DNA of 64,000 nt from NCBI GenBank assembly GCA_946641515.1, contig CAMPBT010000003.1, positions 1 through 64,000 of the forward strand, in the 5' to 3' direction. Position 1 is the first letter of the stretch, and every line of letters begins with the position of its first letter. Below the pieces are notes generated by a model, which was not told the origin of the DNA, made no database searches, and saw only the letters and a program-made list of their open reading frames with translations. The position numbers and the translations under genes were made by a program. The DNA comes from UBA3210 sp002363635. GTDB lineage: Bacteria > Bacillota_I > Bacilli_A > RFN20 > CAG-449. Positions 52,207 through 60,689 of the stretch are shown piece by piece.

Positions 52207-53042
52207 TAGATTACCCCCTCTCCATCTTTATCAACCTTATTTACAATTAAAATTGCACCTAAGATAAAGATTAAAATAACAATAGCAAGAAGTGAGCCAA
52301 CATTATAATTCATATTCTTAAAAGCATCATTAATAACGTTACCAATTAAGACAACGTTTCCTTGACCAAGAATTTCTGGAATTGCAAAGCCTGACATACA
52401 TGGTAAGAAAACCATAATTGCTCCAGTAACTATACCTTTACTTGATAAAGGTAAAATAACCTTCCAGAAAGTAACAAGTGGAGTTAAGCCTAAATCTAAC
52501 GAAGCTTCTTCATATTGTTTTTCAACTTTTTCTAAAGCTGAATAAATAGTTAAAATCATTAATGGTAAATATGTCGCGCATAGACCAAGAATTACTGCAA
52601 AAGGAGTACCTGCAATCATTGGGAAAGTAATATTCCATCCCATCTTACTAAAAATAGAAGTAAGAATATTATGAGGTTCTAATATACCTTCTAAAGCATT
52701 TACTCTTAAAAGGATATTACTCCACATTGGTAAAACAAGTAATGTAGTAATTAAGAACTTGTTTTTAAAATGTGATCTCCAAATTTTATACGCTACTAAA
52801 TAGCCAAGGACTGCACAAATAAGTGTAGTCACAAATGAATATAATAAAGAATTACCAAATGCTACTAATGTTGATTTATATGCAAATTGTTCAAAGTTAC
52901 TAACAGTAAAAACAGCATCAGTAAAATCTGTACCTTCGTTATCCATAAAAGATAATACTGTCATGAATAACATTGGTAAAATTGCAAAGATGATTAAGAA
53001 AACCAAATAAGGAAGTGATAACTTCTTAAAATATCTATTCAT
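52206..53042 (-). CDS. potB: Spermidine/putrescine ABC transporter permease B
   Basis: 278 residues, six membrane helices, EAA loop EEASLDLGLTPLVTFWKVILPLSSKGI. VNALEGILEPHN and MLFMTVLSFMDNEG are typical PotB loop segments. It overlaps potA by 8 bp and potC by 1 bp. Confidence 0.94.
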   Translation of the reverse strand: MNRYFKKLSLPYLVFLIIFAILPMLFMTVLSFMDNEGTDFTDAVFTVSNFEQFAYKSTLVAFGNSLLYSFVTTLICAVLGYLVAYKIWRSHFKNKFLITTLLVLPMWSNILLRVNALEGILEPHNILTSIFSKMGWNITFPMIAGTPFAVILGLCATYLPLMILTIYSALEKVEKQYEEASLDLGLTPLVTFWKVILPLSSKGIVTGAIMVFLPCMSGFAIPEILGQGNVVLIGNVINDAFKNMNYNVGSLLAIVILIFILGAILIVNKVDKDGEGVI

Positions 53043-54192
53043 GGTTATCTACCTTCATTAAGGAAATTTCCCATGGATCAACATGTAATCCAATTTCTTT
53101 TCCAATCTCTACTTCTACATAAGCATGAATAACAACTTCTTGTCCGTTGAACATACCGCAGATTTCGTAATATACACCTTTAAAAATGCATGAAGTAACG
53201 GTTACTTTGAAATCAGATGTAGATGCTTCAACTACGTCAAAGTCTTCAGGTCTAATAACAATATCAACATCTTCATTGTCGTTAAAATTGTAATTGACGC
53301 AATTTAAAACTAAACCACCAAATCCAATTGTGTCCTTTGATAAGTATTTACCTCTAAAGATATTAGATTCACCAATGAAATTAGCAACGAATCTATTCTT
53401 AGGTTCGTTATAAATTTCTTTAGGAGTACCAAGTTGCTGAATATGACCACCATTCATAACACAGATTCTATCTGACATAGTCATAGCTTCTTCCTGGTCG
53501 TGAGTAACGAAAATAAAAGTAATGCCTAATTTTCTTTGCATATCTTTTAATTCATAACGCATTTGTTCTCTTAATTTTAAATCTAATGCTGATAAAGGTT
53601 CATCAAGTAAAAGAACTCTTGGTTTGTTGACGATAGCTCTAGCAATTGCAATACGTTGTTGTTGACCACCAGATAATTGATCAATTTTTCTTTTATCGTA
53701 TCCTTTTAAGTTAACTAAGTTTAAGGCTCTATATCCATCTTCATAAATATGTTTCTTAATTACTTTTCTCATTGTGAAATAAGAAACTTTTCCTTTTGGA
53801 TTAGGCTTTAATTCTAAAACTTCTTTCTTTAAGTTTTCTTCTCCATAAAGCATAACTAAAGATTTGTATGTGGAGTTTTTAAGCCCAAATACAATGTTTT
53901 CAATAACATTTAAATGTGGAAATAATGAATATTTCTGGAATACTGTATTTACAGGTCTTGCATAAGAAGGAATATCATTGATAATTTTGTTATCAAAAAT
54001 GATTTTTCCTGAGGTAGGATCTTCAAATCCTGCAATCATTCTAAGTGTTGTGGTTTTACCACAGCCCGATGGGCCAAGTAAAGTGAGAAATTCATTCTCA
54101 TAAATTTGTAGATTTAAGTGATCTACGACTACTGTTTCATCATCATATTGTTTAACAATATCTTGAAGTTCAATAATGACTTTTCTATCCAC
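53035..54192 (-). CDS. potA: Spermidine/putrescine ABC transporter ATPase with a helical-domain insertion
   Basis: 385 residues. Walker A GPSGCGKTT (38-46), Q-loop in NTVFQKYSLFPHLNV, signature LSGGQQQRIAIARAI, Walker B VLLLDEPLSALD, switch His in THDQEE, and a C-terminal TOBE domain (about 240-385). Between FGLKN and the signature there is an extra segment of roughly 45 residues (TYKSLVMLYGEENLKKEVLE and on) absent from E. coli PotA; Mollicutes PotA proteins have insertions in this place. It is the first gene of potABCD. Confidence 0.95.
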   Translation of the reverse strand: MDRKVIIELQDIVKQYDDETVVVDHLNLQIYENEFLTLLGPSGCGKTTTLRMIAGFEDPTSGKIIFDNKIINDIPSYARPVNTVFQKYSLFPHLNVIENIVFGLKNSTYKSLVMLYGEENLKKEVLELKPNPKGKVSYFTMRKVIKKHIYEDGYRALNLVNLKGYDKRKIDQLSGGQQQRIAIARAIVNKPRVLLLDEPLSALDLKLREQMRYELKDMQRKLGITFIFVTHDQEEAMTMSDRICVMNGGHIQQLGTPKEIYNEPKNRFVANFIGESNIFRGKYLSKDTIGFGGLVLNCVNYNFNDNEDVDIVIRPEDFDVVEASTSDFKVTVTSCIFKGVYYEICGMFNGQEVVIHAYVEVEIGKEIGLHVDPWEISLMKVDNHE

Positions 54193-54323
54193 TGACGTTT
54201 CTATAACCGGTCTATGCTAATAATACCTTTCTTCTTTTATTAACTGAAATGAATTATAATTTTATTTTTTCAAAATACAACAATATTTTTTCAATTTTTA
54301 AAATTGATAAATTTATAATTTTG

Positions 54324-54359
54324 CAAAAAACAAAAATACGCCAATTTTCAGCGCATTTT
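54324..54359 (-). terminator. Terminator of the zinc-ribbon gene
   Basis: AAAATaCGC (54333-54341) pairs with GCGcATTTT (54351-54359); the minus strand then reads TTTTTT. Confidence 0.7.
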
Positions 54360-54409
54360 CAATATTTAATCTTCTTAAAAAAATTGTAATTATTTCTTAA
54401 ATTTGTTAA

Positions 54410-54598
54410 CTATTTTGTTTCAATCTTTTTTAAGCTTTGTTCTAAACCAATAGAACCACACTTAGGACAAATCTTAGTCATCGATTGAACTTTCGCACAA
54501 ACTGGACACCCCATAGGTCCAAAACTCATCCCTTGATGAGGATGAGGTGATTGATATAAATCAAATTCATAATTACATTTTCTACATTTATAATGCAT
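54410..54598 (-). CDS. Small zinc-ribbon protein
   Basis: 62 residues with three CxxC pairs: CRKC, CPVC and CPKC, plus a His-Pro-His stretch between the first two. It looks like one or two zinc ribbons; possible roles are nucleic-acid or protein binding. It overlaps the preceding unknown gene by 11 bp, so the two are co-expressed. Confidence 0.8.
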   Translation of the reverse strand: MHYKCRKCNYEFDLYQSPHPHQGMSFGPMGCPVCAKVQSMTKICPKCGSIGLEQSLKKIETK

Positions 54599-54923
54599 AT
54601 TTATCGTTCCAATCTTTCTTTACTAAGATAACATCAGTATCCTTAATTCTAATCTCTTTATTGTTTGCCATAAAGATTAATTCATTATCATATTTATAAG
54701 AAGATATAACAATAGGTGAAGCAATATCTTCATCTATAAATACATCCTTAAACACAAAATCATTGACATAATAGTCATCAAAATCTCCTCTTATGCCATT
54801 TCCCATATAGTGCATTCTTACATGTGCGTCTATTCTAACAAGTAACCCATCAGGAGTATTTTTAATAAGAAGTACATCTTCGTCTTCTAAGTTATAAAAT
54901 ATATAAAAGTCTTTTGTATTCAT
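54588..54923 (-). CDS. Small acidic protein, function unknown
   Basis: 111 residues, beta-strand-rich and acidic, starting MNTKDFYIFYNLEDEDVLLI. No membrane segment or signal peptide. Overlaps the zinc-ribbon gene by 11 bp, suggesting a functional pair. No family recognised. Confidence 0.75.
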   Translation of the reverse strand: MNTKDFYIFYNLEDEDVLLIKNTPDGLLVRIDAHVRMHYMGNGIRGDFDDYYVNDFVFKDVFIDEDIASPIVISSYKYDNELIFMANNKEIRIKDTDVILVKKDWNDKYAL

Positions 54924-54937
54924 ATAAATTATTATAG

Positions 54938-54968
54938 CAAAAATGGTCTGATAAAAATATCAAACCAT
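54938..54968 (-). terminator. Terminator of the inositol monophosphatase gene
   Basis: ATGGT and TGATA (54943-54953) pair with TATCA and ACCAT (54958-54968); minus-strand TTTTT follows. Confidence 0.85.
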
Positions 54969-54974
54969 CAATAA

Positions 54975-55757
54975 TTAATAGATATCTTTAGAAACGTGCT
55001 TTGCAACAATTTCAGTTAATCTCTTTAAGGTTTCAGGATTATTCGCGCCAATTAAAGGAGAAGGACCAAACCTATTCACTTCACCAAATTCAAGTCCTTT
55101 TAAATCCCCGCCAGCTTCTTTAAGAATAATTTCTGCACCAACGAAATCCCATGGCCATAATTTTAATTCAAAGAAAGCTTCAATTTTACCTTCTGCAAGT
55201 AAGCAAAGTTCAAAAGCACAAGTACCAAATCTTCTAAAGTCATTACATTCAGTAAATGCATCATAAATAATGTCATTACATACTTTTGCTAAAGGTTTTG
55301 AATAAACAGGCATTGCAGTACAAAGTAGTGCATCCGCCCAAGGTCTAGAAGAAACATGAATTGGTTCACCATTTTTAAAAGCACCTTTACCTTTTTCTGC
55401 AGTAAATAAATCTTTTAAGAATGGTTCATAAACTACACCTAAAATAGGTTCACCATTATGCATTAAACCAACAGAAACACATGCTTCATAAATATGTCTA
55501 CGATAATTTTGTGTACCATCAATAGGATCAATTACCCATGTATATTCTTTAATATTAACAGCATCATCTTCTTCACATAAGAAACCAGCTTCAGGAAGAA
55601 TCTTCTTAAATTCATTAATTAAAGCTTCTTGCATTAATTTATCGTTAGAAGTAACGATATTTGCGTATCCACCCTTTTGTTCTACTTCAAATTTTTTATT
55701 AAATATTTCATCAGCACGTCTAACGACAATATCTGATACTTGTTTAGCTGTAACCAT
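54975..55757 (-). CDS. Inositol monophosphatase family protein
   Basis: 260 residues. Metal-binding motifs of the IMPase/CysQ superfamily: LCEEDD (motif with Glu), WVIDPIDGTQNYRR (DPIDGT) and LWPWDFVGAEIILKEAGG (WD...AGG). It dephosphorylates a small phosphoester such as inositol phosphate, PAP or fructose bisphosphate; which one cannot be told. Single gene with its own terminator. Confidence 0.93.
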   Translation of the reverse strand: MVTAKQVSDIVVRRADEIFNKKFEVEQKGGYANIVTSNDKLMQEALINEFKKILPEAGFLCEEDDAVNIKEYTWVIDPIDGTQNYRRHIYEACVSVGLMHNGEPILGVVYEPFLKDLFTAEKGKGAFKNGEPIHVSSRPWADALLCTAMPVYSKPLAKVCNDIIYDAFTECNDFRRFGTCAFELCLLAEGKIEAFFELKLWPWDFVGAEIILKEAGGDLKGLEFGEVNRFGPSPLIGANNPETLKRLTEIVAKHVSKDIY

Positions 55758-55824
55758 AATCTACCTCGTTTCAATTAAATTATAACTAAGAAGAAATGTA
55801 GTTAAAATGATAATTCTTAAATAT

Positions 55825-55851
55825 AAAAAAGTCGACCTATATTAGATCAAC
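55825..55851 (-). terminator. Terminator of the second HTH-membrane regulator
   Basis: GTCGA and CTA (55831-55839) pair with TAG and TCAAC (55843-55851), one G-T; minus-strand T run follows. Confidence 0.8.
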
Positions 55852-55860
55852 TCAAAACTA

Positions 55861-56469
55861 TTATTTAGAAATAACTTTTTTACTCCAACTCTTTTTACCA
55901 CATTTAGGACATTTCAAATATCTAGTTCTATTGACATGCATTGAGAAAAGAGTTTGTTTATATGTTGGAACATATTTATGTCCGCAGCATTTACATTCAT
56001 AATATCCAGCTTTTTGTTCAATTCTAACTAAGAATAGTAGAGCAATAAAGAATACGCCAAGTCCTCCAAAGATTAATGTGAATCTTAACCAAGTAGCCAT
56101 TTCAACAAAACATGCAATAAAATTTATCGCAAGATATAAAACTGAAATTACTACACCAAGAACTATTTCCATATTAAGTAAGCGTCTATCTGATTCTTCT
56201 TTTTGTTTTACTAATTCGACTAAATTTAATTCTGTTTGTTTTTCATAATCTTTCATATCCAATTTTTCTCCTATTAATAATTCGTTTACATTGATACCAA
56301 GAATTTCACATAAATCTAACATAATTGCAGCGTCTGGAAGTGCTTTACCACATTCCCATTTAGATACTGCTCTATCTGTTATATTTAGTTTTTCTGCTAA
56401 TTGCATTTGAGTTAAATTATTATTCTTTCTACAATCCGCAATAAATTTTCCAATTTTAACTAAATCCAT
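55861..56469 (-). CDS. XRE-type HTH regulator with membrane helices and zinc ribbon
   Basis: 202 residues. Helix-turn-helix at about 6-60 (KIGKFIADCRKNNNLTQMQL, TDRAVSKWECGKALPDAA, LGINVNELL). A linker leads to two membrane helices (about 100-145), then a C-terminal zinc ribbon with CKCCGH and CPKCGKK. Organisation resembles the regulator at 21343, and the two share promoter sequence. Probably a membrane-linked regulator of unknown signal. Confidence 0.9.
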   Translation of the reverse strand: MDLVKIGKFIADCRKNNNLTQMQLAEKLNITDRAVSKWECGKALPDAAIMLDLCEILGINVNELLIGEKLDMKDYEKQTELNLVELVKQKEESDRRLLNMEIVLGVVISVLYLAINFIACFVEMATWLRFTLIFGGLGVFFIALLFLVRIEQKAGYYECKCCGHKYVPTYKQTLFSMHVNRTRYLKCPKCGKKSWSKKVISK

Positions 56470-56516
56470 TTGTCCTTCCTCCTTTGCATCTTCAGTGTAA
56501 AATACGAATTATAACA

Positions 56517-56562
56517 AGTCTACATACCAGTGGTTGAGTTGCTCATAACTAATTATATCTAC
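56517..56562 (-). promoter_or_regulatory. Promoter and leader shared in sequence with the regulator at 21343
   Basis: On the minus strand GATATAATTAGTTATG (56545-56560) has a TATAAT -10 box and is followed by AGCAACTCAACCACTGG TATGTA. The regulator at 21343 has GATAAAATTAGTTATG followed by GCAACC repeats and CAACCAGTATG. Likely promoter and operator. Confidence 0.5.
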
Positions 56563-56629
56563 CAAAAGTTGAGAATTAAATTTATCTATTTACATTATAG
56601 AATCTATATTAAACGAAGTCGATAAAATA

Positions 56630-56662
56630 TAAAAACAGCTAGACTACATAAGTCAAGCTGTT
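56630..56662 (-). terminator. Terminator after the small ORF near ssrA
   Basis: AACAGCT and GACT (56634-56645) pair with AGTC and AGCTGTT (56651-56662); T-rich on both ends. Confidence 0.85.
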
Positions 56663-56677
56663 AAAAAATTTTATTAA

Positions 56678-56908
56678 TTAATTATTAATATTTAAATTAT
56701 GAGGTACGTTGTTTAAATATTCTCTAGTTTCTTTATATGTTTTTTCATCTATGCTAACAGTGTAAAATTTATAATCTTCATTATTTTTAATCATTACAAA
56801 TGAAGTAGTTTTTTCTACTCCTATTATATATTGACCTTCATCGTTAGTATTGGTAAGATTATCATCACATAGTTCACAAAAACAAAAAAATTGTGACAGA
56901 TTTCTCAT
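56678..56908 (-). CDS. Small protein of unknown function next to tmRNA
   Basis: 76 residues. The body (GVEKTTSFVMIKNNEDYKFY and on) looks like real coding sequence and the gene is followed by its own terminator. There is no good ribosome binding site, and the first codons lie in the tmRNA terminator hairpin (56884-56917), so the true start may be further in or the gene may be a remnant. No family recognised. Confidence 0.45.
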   Translation of the reverse strand: MRNLSQFFCFCELCDDNLTNTNDEGQYIIGVEKTTSFVMIKNNEDYKFYTVSIDEKTYKETREYLNNVPHNLNINN

Positions 56909-56917
56909 ATCACAATT
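56884..56917 (-). terminator. Terminator of the tmRNA gene
   Basis: AATTGTGA (56889-56896) pairs with TCACAATT (56910-56917); the minus strand ends in TTTTTTT. It starts 14 bp beyond the tmRNA 3' end. Confidence 0.8.
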
Positions 56918-56930
56918 CTAACTTTTTTTA

Positions 56931-57304
56931 TGGTGGACCTGCGGAGAGTCGAACTCCGGTCCGAAGCACATCCTATATAAGCCACTACAGTTTGTCTAAC
57001 TAATAAAGTTTCATCTTAGTTATAGCTAATTAGCGAACCGCACCAAGACTAACCTATAAGATTTTCTACCTCTCCTTATAGATATCGAAGAAGCCTATTC
57101 CCTAGTTATTACACCTTATCCCCTTCAAGGGACCAAAAGAGGTAAGATGCCTACCATCCCAAACGCGGGACTACATTAGAGGCTTATTAGCAAGCTGCGT
57201 AGGATAATTGATTTCTGTTGCCAGATATTTTTTTGTGGTTTTTAACGGTTTCCAGCCGACTGCGCCTTATACCAAACATACCCCGTCGAAACCTGAACAA
57301 GCCC
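56931..57304 (-). ncRNA. ssrA: Transfer-messenger RNA
   Basis: About 374 nt. The tRNA-like part is clear: the 5' strand GGGCTTG (57304-57298) pairs with CAGGTCC before the 3' ACCA (56931-56941), with G-T pairs; the T arm is CGGAG-TTCGACT-CTCCG, and the 5' region has GGTTTCGACGGG. The tag-reading segment CTGGCAAC aligns with the same place in Bacillus tmRNA. The resume codon GGC at 57222-57220 opens GNRNQLSYAAC followed by two TAA codons (57189-57184). With the alanine from the tRNA the tag is AGNRNQLSYAAC. It rescues stalled ribosomes with SmpB. Confidence 0.95.
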
Positions 57305-57418
57305 ATGGGTGCTGGTAGCAAATAGATATTAACATCAATAATAAAATCTCGCAAGTTATAATATTAATTAAATAAAAGATATGATAGAATTATAACAACA
57401 ATTTAGGAGGCAAATAAT

Positions 57419-58291
57419 ATGCAGCAATATTTAGATTTATGCAAGAAGATTCTTGAAGAAGGTCAAGTAAGAAAAGATAGAACAGGTACTGGTACTATTT
57501 CATTATTCGGTGCACAATACCGTGTAGATTTATCAAAAGGTTTTCCTCTCTTAACTACTAAAAAAGTATTCTTTAAGGGAGTTTTAAAAGAATTATTATG
57601 GATTATTTCTGGCTCAACAAACATTCGTCCATTAACTTTAGATAATGTAAAAATTTGGAACGATTGGCCATATAAGAAATTTAAAGAATCATCATCTTAT
57701 AATGGTGAAACAATGGAAGAATTCATCGCTAAAATCAATGCAGATGAAGAATTTGCAAAGGTTTGGGGAGAACTCGGCCCAGTTTACGGTCATCAATGGA
57801 GAAATTTCTTTGGAAAAGATCAATTACTAGAAGTTCAAAAATCTATTAGAGAAGATCCATTCTCAAGGCGTCACATCATTTGCGCTTGGAACCCAGCACA
57901 AGTAGATGAAATGGCACTTCCTCCATGCCACGCATTTGTTCAATTCTATGTTTCTGGCGATGGTAAGAAATTATCTTGTCAATTATACCAAAGATCCGCA
58001 GATATGTTCTTAGGCGTACCATTCAATGATGCTTCATACGCATGCTTAACAATGATGATGGCAGCAGTATGTGGTCTTGAACCAGGTGAATTTATTCATA
58101 CATTTGGAGATGCTCACATTTACTTAGATCACGTTGATTTAATAAAAGAACAACTCTCTAGAGAACCAAGAAAATTACCAAAATTATTAATTAAGAGAAA
58201 AGTAGATTCAATTACTGATTATAAATATGAAGACTTTGAAGTTGTTGACTATGATCCATGGCCAGCAATCAAAGGAAAAGTTTCCGTTTAG
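57419..58291 (+). CDS. thyA: Thymidylate synthase
   Basis: 290 residues. Makes dTMP from dUMP with methylene-tetrahydrofolate. Signatures: VRKDRTGTGTISLFGAQYRVDLS, PVYGHQWRNF, the nucleophilic Cys in MALPPCHAFVQFYV, QLYQRSADMFLGVPFNDASYA and GDAHIYLDHVD. AGGAGG precedes the start. It is the first plus-strand gene after ssrA; no dihydrofolate reductase gene follows, unlike in many Bacillota. Confidence 0.97.
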   Translation: MQQYLDLCKKILEEGQVRKDRTGTGTISLFGAQYRVDLSKGFPLLTTKKVFFKGVLKELLWIISGSTNIRPLTLDNVKIWNDWPYKKFKESSSYNGETMEEFIAKINADEEFAKVWGELGPVYGHQWRNFFGKDQLLEVQKSIREDPFSRRHIICAWNPAQVDEMALPPCHAFVQFYVSGDGKKLSCQLYQRSADMFLGVPFNDASYACLTMMMAAVCGLEPGEFIHTFGDAHIYLDHVDLIKEQLSREPRKLPKLLIKRKVDSITDYKYEDFEVVDYDPWPAIKGKVSV

Positions 58292-58302
58292 TCACTAACT
58301 TG

Positions 58303-58353
58303 TTAGCATTTAAAAGACAAAGACTCAGTTTAATTGACTTTGGACTTCCTAAA
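58303..58353 (+). other. Nested inverted repeat between thyA and the DegV gene
   Basis: TAGCATTT pairs with AAATGCTA across about 35 nt, and inside it CAAAG/CTTTG and TCA/TGA can pair. There is no T run, so it is more likely a leader or mRNA-stability structure than a terminator. Confidence 0.4.
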
Positions 58354-58385
58354 ATGCTATATTAAGCAAAGCAAAGGAGATAACT

Positions 58386-59282
58386 ATGTCAAAAGTAGCA
58401 GTCGCGACAGATAGTAATGCGGGCATTACTTTTGCTCAAGCAAAAGCAAAAGGTATTTTCATTTTACCTATGCCATTTATTATCGACGGAAATGAATACG
58501 AAGAAGAAATCTCTCTTTCTCAAGAAGATTTTTATAAAAAACTAATTGGAGATGCAAACATCTCAACTTCTCAGCCATCAGCATATTCTTTATCAGAATT
58601 ATGGACTGAATTATTAAAAGACCACGATGAAATTATTTATGTTCCAATGTCATCTGGTTTATCAAATTCTTGTCAAACTGCAATTGCTCTTTCTCAAGAA
58701 GAAGAATTCGATGGAAAAGTCCACGTGTTAGATTTACAAAGAATTTCTGTAACTCAGAAATCAGCAGTATATGAAGCTAAATACTTACTCGACCAAGGTA
58801 AATCATGTAAAGAAGTATGCGATTATTTAATGGCAACTAAATTACAAGCAAGTATCTATATTATGGTTGATACTCTCTATTATCTAAAAAAAGGTGGAAG
58901 AGTTACTCCAACCGCTGCAGCATTAGCAAATTTATTAAACATCAAACCAGTTTTACAAATCCAAGGTCAAAAACTTGATTCATACACAAAAGTTTTATCA
59001 ACTAGAGTAGCGAGAATCAAGATGATTAACGCTATTAAGCAAGATATGGAAACTAGATTCAAAGATGATATTGCAAACAATAAATGTGTCTTATCTATGG
59101 CATATACAAATAATTTAAATGATGCATTAGATTTTAAGAAACAAATAGAAGAAGCAATTCCTAATCTTCCAGTTGTCTTTGCAAATCCACTTTCATTATC
59201 AGTATCTTGTCATATTGGTCCAGGCGCTCTAGCGGTAACTATCGCTCATTGTGAAGCACCTGTTGATGCATTAAAAGACTAA
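58386..59282 (+). CDS. DegV family fatty-acid-binding protein (second FakB)
   Basis: 298 residues of the DegV fold: VATDSNAGI, NISTSQPSAYS (TSQPS loop), VPMSSGLSNSCQTA, LKKGGRVTPTAAALANLLNIKPVL and GPGALAVTIAH. In FakA systems several FakB proteins bind different chain types (saturated or unsaturated). It is about 18 kb from fakA and has its own promoter region and terminator. AAAGGAG precedes the start. Confidence 0.92.
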   Translation: MSKVAVATDSNAGITFAQAKAKGIFILPMPFIIDGNEYEEEISLSQEDFYKKLIGDANISTSQPSAYSLSELWTELLKDHDEIIYVPMSSGLSNSCQTAIALSQEEEFDGKVHVLDLQRISVTQKSAVYEAKYLLDQGKSCKEVCDYLMATKLQASIYIMVDTLYYLKKGGRVTPTAAALANLLNIKPVLQIQGQKLDSYTKVLSTRVARIKMINAIKQDMETRFKDDIANNKCVLSMAYTNNLNDALDFKKQIEEAIPNLPVVFANPLSLSVSCHIGPGALAVTIAHCEAPVDALKD

Positions 59283-59302
59283 TGTAACCGTTTACTAAAC
59301 TA

Positions 59303-59328
59303 AAAGAACCGAAATCGGTTCTTTTTTT
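59303..59328 (+). terminator. Terminator of the second DegV gene
   Basis: AAAGAACCGA (59303-59312) pairs with TCGGTTCTTT (59315-59324), then TTTT. Confidence 0.93.
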
Positions 59329-59382
59329 ATTTTTAATAATGTTATTATAAATAAAACGATAATTTGTAAGTGAGGTAACTAT

Positions 59383-60573
59383 ATGAATTTTATTTTCGTA
59401 TCGCCTGATTTTCCAAATACTTATTATAATTTCTGTAAAGAACTAAAAAAGCAAGGCGTCACAGTACTTGGAATATCATCCACTCCATATGATCAATTGT
59501 CACAAGATTGCCGCGATTCTTTAACAGAATATTATCGTGTAGATAATATGGAAGATTATTCTCAAATGTTTAAAGCAGTAGCATTCTTCTCTTTTAAATA
59601 TGGAAAAATTGACTTTATTGAATCTAATAATGAATATTGGCTAGAACAAGACGCTAAACTAAGATCTGACTTCAATATTAAAACTGGAAAGAAGATTGAA
59701 GAAATGGCAGTTTTCAAATCCAAAGAAGCAATGAAAGAAGCTTATAAAAAAGCTAACGTTCCTGTCGCTCGTCACCACATTCCTACAACCTTAGAAGAAG
59801 GTAAAAAGTTCATCAAGTTAGTAGGATATCCAGTTGTAGTAAAACCAGATAATGGAGTAGGTGCACAAGCAACTTATAAAATTTCTTCTGATAAAGAGCT
59901 AGAGGATTTCTATAAAGCTTTACCAAAAAGAAAATATATCATGGAAGAATTTATCAATGGAGATTTAATCTCTTTTGATGGAGTAGTTGATTCACATTCT
60001 AATCCAGTTTTCTTCTCTAATGAAGTCTTCCCTGAACAAGCTATGGATATCGTCAATGAATTAAAAGATGATTTCTATTATTCATCTAAAGAATGCCCTA
60101 AAGATTTAGAAGAAGTAGGAAGAAGAGTATTAAAAGCTTTTGAGCCAAAACAAAGATGGTTCCATATGGAATTCTTTAGACTTAGAGAAGACCATCCTTA
60201 TCTTGGCCCAAAAGGCACTATATGCGGGCTTGAAGTTAACATGAGATGTCCAGGAGGATATACTCCAGATATGGTCAACTGGGCTCATTCAATTAACTCC
60301 TACAAAATTTGGGCGGATATCATCGTTAAAGATATGACTGATGAAGCAATGAATTTACCACAATATTACTGTGCAACATACGGTAGAAGAGATGGTAAAA
60401 ACTATAAACATTCTTCTGCAGAAATCTATGATAAATATATGGGAGAAATTGTAGACCATAAGAGAATGCCTGATATTCTTTCAGATGATATGGGAAATGA
60501 TTGTTGGTTTGCAAAATTCGACACCTTCGAGCAAATGGAAGAATTCAAGAATTATCTTTCTGAACTAAAATAA
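59383..60573 (+). CDS. ATP-grasp domain ligase, substrate unknown
   Basis: 396 residues. N-terminal Rossmann-like part (MNFIFVSPDFPNTYYNF; YGKIDFIESNNEYWLEQDA) is followed by an ATP-grasp fold: FKSKEAMKEAYKKANVPVARH, VGYPVVVKPDNGVGAQAT, KYIMEEFINGDLISFDGVV, WFHMEFFRL and GLEVNMRCPGGYTPDM for the metal-binding strand. It should form an amide or ester via an acylphosphate, as in amino-acid ligases. The substrate and partners cannot be read from the neighbours. Monocistronic, with its own terminator. Confidence 0.88.
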   Translation: MNFIFVSPDFPNTYYNFCKELKKQGVTVLGISSTPYDQLSQDCRDSLTEYYRVDNMEDYSQMFKAVAFFSFKYGKIDFIESNNEYWLEQDAKLRSDFNIKTGKKIEEMAVFKSKEAMKEAYKKANVPVARHHIPTTLEEGKKFIKLVGYPVVVKPDNGVGAQATYKISSDKELEDFYKALPKRKYIMEEFINGDLISFDGVVDSHSNPVFFSNEVFPEQAMDIVNELKDDFYYSSKECPKDLEEVGRRVLKAFEPKQRWFHMEFFRLREDHPYLGPKGTICGLEVNMRCPGGYTPDMVNWAHSINSYKIWADIIVKDMTDEAMNLPQYYCATYGRRDGKNYKHSSAEIYDKYMGEIVDHKRMPDILSDDMGNDCWFAKFDTFEQMEEFKNYLSELK

Positions 60574-60606
60574 AAGCCACTAATAAGCACACAACATATG
60601 AATGAT

Positions 60607-60639
60607 AACTGTCTAGAGTAAAAATCTAGGCAGTTTTTT
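60607..60639 (+). terminator. Terminator of the ATP-grasp gene
   Basis: AACTG and CTAGA (60607-60617) pair with TCTAG and CAGTT (60625-60635); TTTT follows. Confidence 0.88.
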
Positions 60640-60689
60640 AAATTAAAATAAACGCGCCATTTATTCTCTTTCTAAAAATAGATACAATC
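60640..60689. other. Intergenic remainder without a gene
   Basis: Part of the 479-bp stretch between the ATP-grasp and esterase genes. It may hold more decayed sequence of the ATPase pseudogene, but no frame is recognisable here. Confidence 0.4.

Noticed and set aside
56931..57304. The 3' part with TTCGACT and CCA was first considered as an isolated tRNA.
   Set aside because: No anticodon arm; the 5' partner strand lies 374 nt away and the tag frame is present, so it is tmRNA.
60326..60514. Open frame on the minus strand inside the ATP-grasp gene.
   Set aside because: It is a shadow of the conserved plus-strand gene and has no supporting signals.
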